This document shows, piece after piece, positions 43,101-53,759 of a stretch of DNA of 64,000 nt; within the stretch, counting starts at the first letter, position 1, and each line of letters begins with the position of its first letter. The notes under the pieces were generated by a model. The model saw only the letters and a program-made list of their open reading frames with translations. It was not told the origin of the DNA and did not search any database. Both the position numbers and the translations under genes were made by a program. Origin of the DNA: Gari tellinella. Its lineage: Eukaryota; Mollusca; Bivalvia; Cardiida; Psammobiidae. The stretch is taken from contig OV277857.1 in the NCBI GenBank assembly GCA_922989275.2, positions 9,672,001-9,736,000 of the forward strand, written 5' to 3'.

Positions 43101-44160
43101 ATATTCGTCAATTGTATGGGATGGCTGCCCTGAGGTATATACTAATACTTTGGACAAAATGCAAAATGAAGCTGCACGTATCGTCACAGGGCTAACGAGA
43201 TCAGTTTCCCTTGAGAGGCTCTACATAGAATGTGGCTGGGAGTCTTTGTTCAAGAGACGAGAAAACCAAAAACTGTTTTTTATGCACAAGGTATCACATG
43301 ACACTGTCCCACAGTACATAAGTGATATTATTCCTCCATTAGTTGGTGAAAGGTCAAACTATCCTTTGAGAAACCGAGAAAATTTTGAAGTACTACCTGC
43401 TAGAACGTCCATTTATCAGAAATCTTGTATTCCTTCTTCTGTAGTGCTCTGGAACTCTCTGGACTCTGATCTTAGGCAAATCCCTAATTTTTCTTCTTTT
43501 AAAAATAATATAGCTTCTAGATCGAAGCCAGAGAGAGTTCCGGGGTACTACCTGGTCGGAAATAGACATTTATCAGTACTACATGCAAGATTAAGAAACA
43601 GATGTAGTAATTTGAATGAACACCTTTTCCTAAATCAATTAAAACTAGATCCTAATTGTTCTTGTGAAAATGTAATTGAAAATATTGATCATTTCTTTTT
43701 TAAATGCCCCAATTATATAAATTTACGACATACCTTATTTCAGACCACAAGATTTTGCCATCCGATTAATAGTAACATTCTTCTTTTTGGAAGTAATCAC
43801 CTCACTTTTGAACAAAACTGTTTGATATTTGGTGCTGTACAAACATTCATTAAAGAAACCAAGCGCTTCAGTACTTAATTCTTTTTTGTTTTTTTTCTTT
43901 CTCTATTGTTTTTTCTTTCTCTATTTTGGTTTGTTTCTAAAATTGAAAGTTGATGCGTCTGTCCTTATGTGCTCTTGTAACTATGATCACAGTTATCTTT
44001 TGTTTAGCTTAGATATGCAATGTAAAACATTATGGAACGATTCGAGGGTCTAAGATGGACATATCTTAAAAATTGTCATACCAGAATGTAGTTAGCCATC
44101 CCATCTTAGATTCTCGGCTAGTTCCTCATTTATGATTACATGTATATGTTTATTATATAA
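40166..44160 (+). mobile_element. APE-type non-LTR retrotransposon (CR1/jockey group)
   Basis: The element contains one long intact frame (40546-43878). The 5' region 40166-40545 is pyrimidine-rich and holds a 92-codon frame (40194-40472) without a recognisable ORF1 domain. After the stop there is a T-rich stretch, then TTCGAGGGTCTAAGATGGACATATC and a partly complementary CCCATCTTAGATTCTCGGC about 60 bp on. I cannot see a clear tail repeat or target duplication, so both outer limits are estimates. The frame is undamaged, which suggests recent insertion. Confidence 0.75.
40546..43878 (+). CDS. Retrotransposon polyprotein: 2A leader, APE endonuclease, reverse transcriptase
   Basis: 1110 residues, no internal stop. 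Residues 1-50 are hydrophobic, and D51-P58 (DIEKNPGP) is a canonical 2A ribosome-skipping motif. It would release a 57-residue leader and leave P58 as the first residue of the enzyme. An apurinic-type endonuclease follows: N73 (LHCNIRS), E98 (FTETHLD), D204/N206 (LLGDLNEDLL) and D265/H266 (ISDH). Reverse transcriptase spans about 530-800: FKKGDKSTPSNYRPVSLL, D638 (FCDISKAFDRVWHKG), G694-G698 (GVPQGSVLGP) and Y724-D727 (YADD). The C-terminus has a CSC...H....C knuckle (CENVIENIDHFFFKCPNY). All key residues are present, so it may be active. A later Met could start without 2A, but the upstream codons are open and the leader is coherent. Target-primed reverse transcription is the expected mechanism. 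Confidence 0.95.
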   Translation: MYHHFEFLKYCFWIFANIRFFLYKGICISKEILYNISVSIVAILLLFEAGDIEKNPGPNISDNASLLSVLHCNIRSIRNKLDFIRDHFIDFNILCFTETHLDNSVSNDSLFLSNSFDVPYRKDRTNHGGGILVYLNKDLVHSRVSDLEIFCAESIWVQVILKNERYLFGVFYSPKTADSVFFNNLNLNLEAAFEISKNIILLGDLNEDLLNPSFHNLKDVMLLNSLHNVINVPTRQNAILDPIITPTDTDNSDAGILQVPSEISDHSATYIILPFSYHVQPCFERTVWLYNRANFELLNKKLNDNNWDILYDGSIHEACNVFTELFMSFIKQCIPSKQVCVRPDNQPWYDSEIRKVSRKRDRMKRTAKSSKKQTDWIKYKQLRNKVNNLKKHAKEIFYNTLETNLTELHCNDKRGFWKIIRHFVKNNSSSACFPPIRETLPNGQEFWFTTNEEKAECLNKYFTSISNVDDTNITLPLFHEKTSNRLSLFNISQNEIEDIILNLNVNKASGPDSISHKMLKNCSKSISVPLTILFNRSIQEGIFPDAWKIAQVTPIFKKGDKSTPSNYRPVSLLSCCGKILERIVFKHMYNFLLDNDLLYKYQSGFLPNHSTTYQLIDIYHHICQSFEHSQYSCMVFCDISKAFDRVWHKGLLFKLSENGINLNLLNWITSYLNNRHQKVTIQSAESKLMPVNAGVPQGSVLGPLLFLIYVNDITDSLLSLTRLYADDSSLYYSASKLDDIEGIINHDLNNITVWAKQWLVNFNPNKTEAILFTLKRQSPLPKLLFDNTEINFVDHHKHLGVTFSKNGHWANHIDTIIESASKVVNIMRKVQFILSRSALNQIYLSYVRPIFEYSSIVWDGCPEVYTNTLDKMQNEAARIVTGLTRSVSLERLYIECGWESLFKRRENQKLFFMHKVSHDTVPQYISDIIPPLVGERSNYPLRNRENFEVLPARTSIYQKSCIPSSVVLWNSLDSDLRQIPNFSSFKNNIASRSKPERVPGYYLVGNRHLSVLHARLRNRCSNLNEHLFLNQLKLDPNCSCENVIENIDHFFFKCPNYINLRHTLFQTTRFCHPINSNILLFGSNHLTFEQNCLIFGAVQTFIKETKRFST

Positions 44161-44164
44161 GTAG

Positions 44165-44352
44165 TTAAGCCTCTGTTCAGCAGTGTAGAACCTTATCTAT
44201 ATGAAAAATGAAGAGGGGTGAAAGTAATACAGAAAGCCCCGTTGGAGCTATCTGTATTACTTTTACCTTACTTTAGTTAATCTGAATCTATTTACTAAGA
44301 CTACGTTTCAGTTCTTAGTTTTAAAGGCCGTTTTAACAGGAGTTTTACTGTA
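44165..44352. mobile_element. Degenerate family C MITE
   Basis: GTGTAGAACCTTATCTAT at the left, hairpin GGGGTGAAAGTAATACAGAAAGCCCCGTTGGAGCTATCTGTATTAC, and GGCCGTTTTAACAGGAGTTTTACTGTA at the right. Confidence 0.6.
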
Positions 44353-44512
44353 TAGCCAATTTAGCCATATCTCTCGTTTTGATAGTGATACAATGGTGAA
44401 TGACTTAGATTAGTTGATCTTTCTTTTGGTCGTTTTATATTTTTTTTAATCACTTACTTTACTGTTTCTTCTCATCAAATTATGCGGAGACACCTGAAAA
44501 CAAGCAACTCAA

Positions 44513-44550
44513 CATTCTCTCTCTTTCTTTCTCTTTCTTTCTCTTTCTCC

Positions 44551-44590
<40 letters not shown>
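44513..44590 (+). repeat. (CT)n microsatellite
   Basis: TCTCTCTTTCTTTCTC passing into about 19 uninterrupted CT units. The minus-strand Glu-Arg frame is an artefact. Confidence 0.95.
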
Positions 44591-44591
<1 letters not shown>

Positions 44592-44731
44592 ATAGTATAT
44601 GTATTTTTGTGAAACTGTAGGGGAAGGGCCGACTCTAAGTTGGCAGAACTTGTGGCCCAACCCCTTTTCCTGTAAAAAATTGGAAATAAAATATGTTTAA
44701 ACTAAGTGATCGTAATAGAGAGAGGTTTTAA

Positions 44732-44978
44732 TGAACAGTGGAGAATACGACATATTCCCCCGTTCAGACGCAAAAACGAAACGCAAACGCATTGTAATAA
44801 AATGTTGAAGATTACAATGCTTTGAAATGTCTTACTTTTAATTTTAATCTGAGTGGCCAACGATTAGGAGCCTAATCAGACACCGCTTTGCGTCTGATCT
44901 AGCTCCAAACTGTTTGCAGCGGGGATAAGGGTTTTAGCATAAACGCGTTTGTTGGCAAAGAAAAAACGTTTCATGTAT
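44732..44978 (-). mobile_element. Degenerate family A MITE
   Basis: AACAGTGGAGAATACGACATATTCCCCCGTTCAGACGC at the left, core AGGAGCCTAATCAGACACCGCTTTGCGTCTGATCTAGCTCC, and TTTTAGCATAAACGCGTTTGTTGGCAAAG at the right. It follows directly on a family C end (GTGATCGTAATAGAGAGAGG). Confidence 0.65.
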
Positions 44979-44998
44979 GGCAACAGAGGATTAACTGT

Positions 44999-45390
44999 TC
45001 TGATTGGTACGGCTGTACCGGCTTAGAAAAAACCAACAACTCGTGGGCGGTTTTGTAATATTGTCATTGATTCCAGGATTCCACAATGCAACAACAGGAT
45101 AGCAATACCGTGACAATTCAGGGAAACACAATCTCCCAGTAAGGACAAATGAAATACTTATAGGAATTTCATTGAATGCACAAGCAATCATCCATTCATT
45201 ATCGGCTCCGTAAACATACAGCTGAGCTTGTTTCAACTGCTATTTTTTGAAGAAGCGTGGACGTCTTAACAAAAAATAGATGAATGCTGAATGCAGGACA
45301 AAGTTAATTCAGAAAGCTCCCAATTTATCGTTCTGCTTTACTTTAGTCCTGCATAAATCTGTAATCTGTATCAAAGTCATCCTCTTGTTT
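44999..45390 (-). repeat. Inverted-duplicated locus, left flank of the filled site
   Basis: Read on the minus strand, it matches 60870-61260 at high identity, including CTGTATGTTTACGGAGCCGATAATGAATGG and TTACTGGGAGATTGTGTTTCCC. A core-2-like hairpin lies at 45290-45350 (GCAGGACAAAGTTAATTCAGAAAGC). The two matching open frames are due to nucleotide identity, not evidence of a gene. Homology stops exactly at CTTGTTT, where TAGTCCGGCAG begins. Confidence 0.85.
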
Positions 45391-47039
45391 TAGTCCGGCA
45401 GAGAAATGAGGATTTGGAGGTCCACCTAGAAATGGCGTCCTAAGTTTTTTTCTTGATTGATATTGATAGTTCAAAGCATTGTCATTCAGAATTGACCGGG
45501 TGCCACCTTGGCACCCTTGAGCATTTTGCCATATTTCCGGTTTACCCCACCCACCACTTTTTACTCATTTCCACGAAATTGGGCCTTTTATACTATACCC
45601 CGGCATCGAATACCGGGTAAAATCCTTGAAAGTTTAAGTATTATATCAATGAAACATAAACCATAGATACGCTTTAATGTGAGTAGCATGTTGCATTGCA
45701 GTTTGATAACCTTGACCTTTGCCCTTGACCTCTGTGACATTTGTAAATTGTTTTGCGCTTTATAGGTCAATTTTGGACTAAGTACTTCAATTACGTTCAC
45801 ATAACTTCACATGTATGTGCACTTCAACGAGTAAAACTAGTTACAATAGTAAATTACTAACATTGACCTTTAACCTTGACCTCTGTGGCCTAGATATTTT
45901 TTTCTTTTTGGTCAATGTTGGACTAAGTACCAGCAGCTAGGGTCACGTTACTGTACATGCTTTTGTGCGTCAAAATATTTCATTCTTAGCATATAGGCTT
46001 GGTGGTTTACACTTACTCAACAGCTTAGTTGCTGATGATGGTAGTTTGATGGCAGACAGTGGCTTAGCCTTTATATTTGCTGATGCCTTGAAAGAGTGTA
46101 GTATATAGTGAAATGCTGCCTTAAAGTTCTGATTCAGGTCATGTTAACTAACAATGGCAGATGTGGCATGACTTACCTGAAAGAAAGGGAGGCTCTCCGA
46201 AGAGCGATGCTCAGAATATTTTTGAAAATTAAGATTTGATGAGGCATGGACGAGGTATATAAAAGTGAATATGTCATATGTTCATTGAAATCCCCTTTAT
46301 GTGCCATGGGCATGTGGCCAATTGTATAACTAAGATTATGATAAAGCAGAATTACTCATGGACTTTAGAATTCACATGTACAATCAGTTGCAAGCAAACT
46401 TTGATATCATGGTGGCTCACAGGGATGATCCTGAAACTGACTTTGAGGGGCACAAAGGAGACGGAAAATAGAAAACAACGCAAAGGACACGGAAGGCACG
46501 GTAAGACAAGAGGACCATGATGGCCATAAAATATCTCACCTGAATTGAATCGGGTAGTTTTATTTTTAAGTTTCATCAATAATCAAAATCTTCCTAAAAC
46601 TTAAAGACTTACTTAACTTGTGAACGTTTGAAAAAATATATATTCAAATTTGTAGACACTAGAGCGCAAACGTTGTTAAAGTCTTGCCTTTTCGAGCCTA
46701 TCTGAGTGCATCAAGGATGAATAACTATTGACAAAGGGATTCTATTGCACCCAAACTTTAACTTATGGAAGAACTTACAGTAATATGCACTGTGAGCAAG
46801 TCAGTTTAAAGTGCATTTAAAAAATTGTAGTTGCTAGATTGATAAAGAAATTGATAAAGATAGCGTTTTCAACAGTGTTACTGAAGAAATGGAATCAGAT
46901 GATGTGCATAACTGCTAGAAACCAGGCTAGGGACTGCTAATAGAATTGGACAAACAAGATATCAGAGAAGAATTCACCGTGACCAAAAGAATGTGATGGC
47001 AGGTCAAATCATGTGAAATCTACTCAATAATCTTCGACA

Positions 47040-48180
47040 GTGTTCAAGCTAGCAGCCATGAGGTTGATATCGGAGATGTTTTGTCCCATGAATTGACACC
47101 TTTTCCAACAGCACTGTTGGTGATTATAATGATATGACAGTTACAAAATTTGTTAAAGCAATTCAAAAAAAAAATCCAGATATTTTGACACAAAAATGGG
47201 ACCAGTAGACAGTCACCATAGACGGATCGATATTATTAAGGTTTTATGACATACCCCACAAAAGGCTCTGTGCAGAACATTTAAGTTGGAGGAAAACAAT
47301 GTTGACCTATATATACAGCACTTACATTTCTATAAGTGTACGAGAGCAACAGGTTAAAATCGATTACTATCAGTTGCATGCTAACAGCATATTACCAAAA
47401 ACAGTTTATCTTACAGTCACTGAAAAAAACAGTTAATGATTCTGATAATCTCTTACATTCTAGATGCTGAGACTTTTCAAATTGAGCACACACACATTAA
47501 CAAGCAAGTGATAATAGGTAAAAATGAAACACAAGCTTAAACAAGCCGATGTATTATGTCAAAAAGAAAACATTTGAAAGCAACATATGAAGAGATAGAC
47601 AACATGATTGTGTAGTAGGTATTCTCATGCATAAGAAATTATTCGAATCCTAAGCTGTCAGTCATATTATAAAACAAGAAGGGCGAATCAAATGTTAATC
47701 AAATCTATTATTGATATTGCATGTGGCAAACATTATTGACATTGCTGAGGACATTCGTCCTGCACATACCCTCTCGGGATGTAACACAGTTGCAGACAGC
47801 TTTGGAATAGGAACGTGAACTGCTGCAAGGAAATAATTGTGGTCCAACTGTGTGTTTTAACTTATCGGTTGACTTGATATTTCTATTGAAACCTACATTT
47901 CACAAGCAATAGTATTTCCCCGAGTTCATATCTGAAACACGCGTTCAAGTATAGACCACACAGCTTAGCGATGAAACATCAGCCACCTTGATTTAGGCAT
48001 TTATTAGAGGAAACAATCAATTGACCCAACAGGGTTTGGCTGGAGAAAGGATAAACAGATAACATCTTCACAGCCAGCGACTTGGACCGGAAACATTGTC
48101 ATAACGCTATAGTTAATTTGTAAACAGAGCAATGTGTGGCTGTCAAGGTACGCTCGTAGCATGCCCTGTAGAAAGTAAAT
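47040..48180 (+). pseudogene. Decayed XPG/FEN1-like nuclease gene with CXC-like tail, copy 1
   Basis: The frames are broken by many stops and shifts, but motifs appear in order on the plus strand. At 47063: VDIGDVLSHELTPFPTAL. At 47212: VTIDGSILLRF (D at 47221). At 47582: TYEEIDNMIV. At 47756: RPAHTLSGCNTVADSFGIGT. Near 48020: PTGFGWRKD. At about 48118-48165: a cysteine cluster CGCQGTLVAC. The order DG / EEAD / GCD...GIG matches the acidic and helix-hairpin layout of the XPG/FEN1 PIN-fold family. The whole also resembles uncharacterised invertebrate proteins that end in a Tesmin/TSO1-like CXC region (from memory). Here GCD has become GCN. It cannot make a working protein. Confidence 0.65.
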
Positions 48181-48589
48181 ATTGATATGTAAAAGCATGC
48201 ATGGACGAGTTGGGTTTTAGGGTACTGCAACACAGAATAGATCATATAGGGCCGATAAAAGATGAGAGATGATGAGACGAGATGATGATGATATCAGAAA
48301 GATGATTTCGACTAGTCTCATTCGTTGCGAATCAGCGCATGGGAACAAAATCAGCGACCTGCCTTCCTTTTAGTTATTGACAGCGGGCATTATCTCGGTC
48401 AAATACACAGAAATAGTCCTATGACAATTAAGCCCCAGAACCCCGATCAGGTAGGAAGTCTCTTAGGTTAACTGTAAAAGCGCTCTTGTGAACAAATACC
48501 AGGTGCTTAAAAAGAACCAGTCAAGAAACAGCTGTTTATTTTGACTTTTGAACATTTTAAATATTTTAAGCATTTCTATCGCAATGTTG

Positions 48590-49680
48590 GCCGTTTTCTT
48601 GATTACGAAAATGCTCGAAGTTGAAAAGATGTCCCCCAAAGTATTTCAATAATGAGTATCATTCTGTCAATAATAAGTATCATTCTGGTAAGGTCAAACC
48701 ATTTAAAAATAAGAAATAATGATTGTTGTTGTTTTGACTTGTTTTGATTTAAAGCATTTCGGTCAACGCTTTGGTCGCCATCTCGAATATATGGAAATGC
48801 TCAAGGGTGACAAGACGTCATCCATCTACAGTTCCATAAGAACTATCATGTTTTCAATAATAAGCAACACATCTTAAATATACGGAAATACTCAAGGATG
48901 AAAAGATGTTACCCATTACATTTCATCAATAAGTATCATAATCTAATAGTAAGTATAGTTACGTTGATATCGAGTCAGTTATGAATATAAAATGTATGAT
49001 TGTTGATTTTTCGACATTATTTGCTAAACAAAATTGTCATCACTATTTTGGCCGCCATCTTAAATATTCGGAAACGCTCAATGATAAAAAGATGTCACCC
49101 GTAACATTTCAATAATTAGTTTGATTATTTCAATAACGAATATCATAATGGTGAGATCAAACCAATTAATAAAAAGAAATTATGAATGCTGATTTGTTGA
49201 CCATTTTGTTTTAAAGCATTTAGGTAGCCATTTTAGCCGTTATTTTGAATATACAGATGTGCTCAAAGGTGACAAGATGTCATCCGTAACAGTTCAATAA
49301 TATGTATCATCATTTCAGTAAAAACTTTCATGATGGTGGAGTCAAATAAATTTAGAAAGCCAAACTATGAATGCTGAAGTTTAGAGTAGTTTGTTTTAAC
49401 ACATTATAGGTAGCCATTTTAGCCACCATTTTGAATATACTGAAATGCCAAAGAGTGTCACCCGTAATATTTTGAAACCATTAAACGTCTTTTGAATAAT
49501 AACTATCATTATGGTGAGGTCAAATCAATTAAAAAAAGGAAAAATGAATGCTGATTTGTATGCTATTTTGTTTAAAAGCCTATCGGCAGCCATTTTGGCC
49601 GCCATCTTGAATATACGAAAATGCTCAAGGGTGACAAAGTGGCACCCGGTGGTTTTTCAATAAGTAACATATGCTGAAGT
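48590..49680 (+). repeat. Subterminal tandem array, ~185-bp unit, six to seven copies
   Basis: Units are anchored on GGCCGCCATCTTGAATAT...GAAATGCTCAAGGGTGACAAGATG, near 48591, 48774, 48863 (partial), 49051, 49236, 49422 and 49598. Each is followed by ATTTCAATAA..AGTATCAT and GGTGAGGTCAAACCA. The outermost unit forms part of the inverted terminus of the transposon. Confidence 0.85.
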
Positions 49681-49743
49681 AGAATCAGTCGAGAAAAAAA
49701 CTTAGGACGGCATTTCCAGGTCAAGTCAATCCTCTGCCGGACT

Positions 49744-49945
49744 ATTTTGAATGGACGTAAACCACAATATTGCCTGTACTGGGAATAAACGATTCTGATA
49801 AAATTGTTGCTGATTAAAGAACTGGAGTGTGTCTGTTCCCTAGTGGCGCACGTGCGATCAATATTTGTTCACAAAATGTGTGTATTTTTTCCAGTTATAT
49901 AGTGTAAATGGTATTAATAAATATAACGGAAATAAATAGCAAGCT
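49744..49945 (+). repeat. Inverted-duplicated locus, right flank of the filled site
   Basis: It continues the locus after the transposon: TACTGGGAATAAACGATTCTGATAAAATTG, CTAGTGGCGCACGTGCGATCAATATTTG, ACGGAAATAAATAGCAA. Inverted copy at 60655-60865. Confidence 0.85.
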
Positions 49946-50098
49946 TAAGAACAAAATTAATGAGACGCTTCTTAACTCATTCACCCATGACACTTCAATA
50001 GAACACAATCCAGTTTTCAATAAAGTCTTGTCTATTTTTATTGTTTACAAAAGTGCAAACCCTGAGAAGATGGCTCTCTGGTCTATGCTGTTTCATAA

Positions 50099-50308
50099 TA
50101 CAGTAAAACCCCTCTATTACGACCACTAAATTTAATTAATTACTGGGTGTTTAAGGTAGGTGACTATTTAAAGCAAGGTTACAGTGAAACAGAAAGCTCC
50201 TTCAGGAGCTTTCTGTTTCACTGTCACCTTGCTTTTAAAGATGTTACCTGTTTTTAAACAATCGATCAGCCTTCGTTTCAGTGGTCGTAATAGACCGGTT
50301 TTACTGTA
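50099..50308. mobile_element. 210-bp palindromic MITE, family C
   Basis: TACAGTAAAACCCCTCTATTACGACCAC to GTGGTCGTAATAGACCGGTTTTACTGTA; tip GAAAGCTCCTTCAGGAGCTTTC; CAGTGAAAC/GTTTCACTG stem. Confidence 0.9.
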
Positions 50309-50395
50309 CAAATGTATAATATAAGAAAACTCATCAAAGGCATCATGTTTGTCAAGAACGATTGTACTCGTATACTTGTAGCTTCTACAGTAAAA

Positions 50396-50593
50396 CCTCT
50401 CTATTACGACCACTAAAACGAAAGATAATTCATAGTATAAAATACAGGTGATAGCTTAAAGCAAGGTGACAGTGAAAGAGAAAGCTCCTAAAGGAGCTTT
50501 CTTTTTCACTGTCACCTTGCTTTAAGCAGTCCCCTGCCTAAAGCACCCAATAATCAACAAAACTAGCGACCGTTATAGAGAGGTTCTACTGTA
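50396..50593. mobile_element. 198-bp palindromic MITE, family C
   Basis: TACAGTAAAACCTCTCTATTACGACCAC to GACCGTTATAGAGAGGTTCTACTGTA. Tip GAAAGCTCCTAAAGGAGCTTTC. Compared with the copy at 50099, C-to-G (GTGAAAGAG) on the left is paired by TTTTTCAC on the right imperfectly. The two copies lie only 88 bp apart. Confidence 0.9.
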
Positions 50594-50740
50594 CTCAGAA
50601 ACAATAGCGTCTCCACTGTATATGGTCGATGTGTTTGTTTGCACTGATATCTAGATGACACAACGATATCATAGTAATTCATTGCAATTCAAAACAAACT
50701 GTGTTACCCACCTCACTGAAAAGCGCGAGTACACTAGCAC

Positions 50741-50810
50741 TTGAAAACAGTTTGGGTCCTGATCAGACGCCAAGTTTCTAGGTCTCTTATCAGGCTCCAA
50801 ACTGTTTGCC
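50741..50810. repeat. Solo hairpin core 1, eroded
   Basis: AAAACAGTTTGGGTCCTGATCAGACGCC and TTATCAGGCTCCAAACTGTTTGCC; the tip no longer pairs well. Confidence 0.6.
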
Positions 50811-52010
50811 AATCGCCTATAAAGGATTCTTCAACCTCTCTAGGCATAAACTTATTTGAGAAATGGATGACAGTTTATAAGCAGAGACAGTTTTAATGAA
50901 GACGATATTTCGACAGAAAAGGGTAGCCGTGGGCGTCATTGAGTAACTGCATGTAAGTATCCGGTTAATGTATTTGTTTGGAATTGATAGCTAGATGACA
51001 ACTATGTTAGAATCTAGATCTATTCATAGAAATGAAACGTTTTACGAGGTTCTCTGTATTTGATTTTGGAGCTCTCTATACAGTACCAGAATTTGGGATC
51101 ACATACTTAAGTCTTTCTTACAGACACAGCCATCTCTCTACTTATAGCAGTGTCACAGCTAATAACTCCTGAGGGAACAGGTGATTGTTGGTGAGACTGG
51201 ACGTATAATGAACCGGTGCCATTGCAATTGATGACGTCACCAGTGCAGCAGCTCAAGGACAAAGCTCAATCACGAACTGATAAGATTGATCTATGTGACT
51301 GGACGATCGATTTGGTAATTAATTAACACCGCCATTACTCTGACATTCCAAGCCCTGTGATGTTGAGATGTTCTTTCTTTGACAAAAGGCGAGGAGCTTA
51401 GTCATATGCCTGTACATATCGAATAAATGTTTCTCTTAATACTAAAAAAGGAACATCAAACGTATTTAATACATGTAAACCACCTGATGAAAAACCTCGC
51501 TCTTACGGGTATTTACGACCACTACGAGATAAAAATTGTTCAAGTAATAGATTGACGGTAACTAAAAGCAAGCTGATAGTAAAGCAGAAATCGTCTTAAG
51601 GAACTTTCTGCCATAAGCTGCCACATTCTTAAATGCTATAATTGACAATTAAACAAATGGTCCTTTGTGCCGAAAATATGTGTCCTTTACACACAGGCCA
51701 CCTGTTTGTGTAATGCAATCAGCGTAGACCGAGATCAGAGGTATCCTATATTAGCCCTGTCATCAGGACGAAATCTGTTTGACACTTGTATCGATATTTA
51801 TTAGTCATACAATCTTAAATATAACTTGGAAACGTTTACTGAAGCAGACGATAATGAAGCGGTGAGGGGGTAAACATCTCCCGAATAATTTGCTCATGGA
51901 AGGGTTAATAACAAAGAATTGTCCATTTGAAGCCTCAGAGTTGATATAATCAACCACGAATCACCGAGAACCTGACCTATGCCCAGATCATTTGCAAATT
52001 CAAATGAATG
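50811..52010. other. Unassigned sequence with a family C remnant
   Basis: A degenerate family C element lies at about 51490-51650 (AAAAACCTCGCTCTTACGGG...TTTACGACCACTACGAG, AAAGCAAGCTGATAG). A core-1 variant lies at about 51715-51782. Nothing else is recognised. Confidence 0.45.
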
Positions 52011-52429
52011 CGGGCTTTACAGACTCAATTAAATCGAGTCTGCAATTTCCAGTATTTGCTTTTTTTCTGTGCTTTCAAAGGATATCCCCTTATTTATGCT
52101 TTTCGGTGGATTACCGGAAAATAGCAGTGGATTATCACTTGGTAATCGACTGCAGTGGTTTATCACCAATCGCCGTTTTCCCCGTAGGGCTTCCCAAAAA
52201 TCGTAGTCAATCGTGTCTTATCGTTAAATTCCGGCAGTCCGATTTGTCGCGAACCACTCAACGGAAGAACACGAATCCAAAATCGGGAGCAACGACGTAA
52301 TTCGGATGACATCAAACCAATAAATAAGTGACGTCATCGTACGGAAAACTGTTTCGTTAATGTGTTCGATGTAAACTTGGGGCTCAACACGGGGTAAATC
52401 ATGTACTTTCGCTTTCACAATTGTCGAAC

Positions 52430-52520
52430 AATTTTATTATTATTATTATTATACCCGATTTATATAGCGCTCTTTTCACACAGGAGTTGTGCGTTCAAAA
52501 GCGCTTCACATGAAATTACA
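52430..52520 (+). repeat. Tail-type repeat (ATT)n with TTTATATAGCGC
   Basis: (ATT)5-type run followed by ATACCCGATTTATATAGCGCTCTTTTCACAC and TGCGTTCAAAAGCGCTTCACATG. I recognise this as a dispersed invertebrate repeat end; its class is uncertain. Confidence 0.5.
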
Positions 52521-52702
52521 TAAATGTACCTACAAAGCGGGAAAGACAAATAACTACATTCACAATAAAAATGATACAATATTGAGATGCATGGAAACAT
52601 GGAATTTCTTCCAATATTATTACCAAGATTATAAAATTGTTATAGTAAGTTTGTAAGATCATTTTTAAAATGATTTCGTTTAAAAAGTGGCTTAAAAGCA
52701 TA

Positions 52703-52879
52703 AATAAATAGAATAATTGTATATTTTCAGTATAAGATCGAATTTAATCCATTTCGTGAACATCAGACTGTTATATTTTCACGAGTGGCTTCGCCACTCG
52801 TGAAAATATAACGTCTGATGTTCACTCAATGGATTAAATTTCTATCTTATACTGAAAAAAAACAATTATCCTCTATTTA
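52703..52879. mobile_element. 177-bp near-perfect palindrome (MITE)
   Basis: The centre is CGAGTGGC TTC GCCACTCG at 52791. The arms extend about 88 bp through TGAAAATATAAC, TCTGATGTTCA, TGGATTAAATT and ATCTTATACTGAAAA. Only a few bases fail to pair. Confidence 0.85.
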
Positions 52880-53759
52880 TTCAGATTTATTTTTGGTACT
52901 TGTTTGAGGATTGTGAAAGTTTTATTTTCTATGAATAATTCTGACATTGTTGGCATCTACATGATCTAGCAATCAATTGAAAACAAATACAAATGCTCCA
53001 ATCTAATACGTACAGTTACTCAATGACGCCAAAGATTACCTTTCTTCTGCCGTCATATCGTCTGCATTTAATATGTGCTACTTATGAGGGCTATTTTATG
53101 ATTAAAGTTCTAAAAGCTCCATATTACATTTATACATTTAGTTATTTTTTTATTTTTCCACACACATGTCCTAAGATGTACAGTTTACTTAGATATAGAA
53201 GAGTGGTTTGAAGACACCACAGTCGGCAAAATCACAAGCAAGGGTCCATTAGAGTTTCGTTCATGTTTCACTACCATAAATGCTGACTGTTGCTGTTAAC
53301 AATTGCAATTTTGTATATAGATGATACCTACTCGTCCTTGTCAATGCTCAAAATTAATGAAACCATAGGTATACAATCGTGCCTGGAAAAAACGAATTTT
53401 TGTGTCAACTTTTTAGCCAATGTTCGATGTTATGCTGTTTCACTTGAAAAATAGTTGTATATAGTGTTTCATAGAGATACTTTTAAATAGAGTTTATTGT
53501 ATGTTACGCTAGTTTTACGCCAGATTTTTACTCTTTTTACTGCTGGTTCAATTATCGCGATATGTTTGGTACTTCCAAAATAATGCTGGATTAAACAGAA
53601 TGATCACTTTGTTATGTGTTATTCAACCCCATGAGCCGGAGGGGTTGGTTGGTACCAATCGGGTGAATAAGGTTCACTATGATTTTCGGAAAGATCAATG
53701 TGTGACTAGTTAAGAAATGTATGATAGCAGTAAAATCATGGCAGCTTTGTTGACTTTTT

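Larger units (their letters stand above)
45391..49743 (+). mobile_element. 4.35-kb DNA transposon with XPG/FEN-like pseudogene
   Basis: It begins TAGTCCGGCAGAG and ends CTCTGCCGGACTA. The inverted ends continue over about 55 bp (CGTCCTAAGTTTTTTTCT on each side), then again through GGGTGCCACC(T)TTG and CACCCTTGAGCATTTT. It interrupts the locus 44999-45390/49744-49945; the intact site survives inverted at 60655-61265. Comparison gives a probable TTT target duplication (3 bp). The left part has two copies of a CTTGACCTTTG...CTTGACCTCTGTG / TTGGACTAAGTAC unit (45640-45950). The right part is a 1.1-kb tandem array. The middle holds a decayed gene. A 3-bp duplication and an XPG-like gene fit the Academ superfamily as I recall it, but that is unverified. 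Confidence 0.8.

Noticed and set aside
44991..45236. Matching open frames at 44991-45236 (-) and 61069-61392 (+) with near-identical peptides.
   Set aside because: The nucleotide sequences are nearly identical because the locus is duplicated; there is no pattern of silent changes to suggest protein-level constraint.
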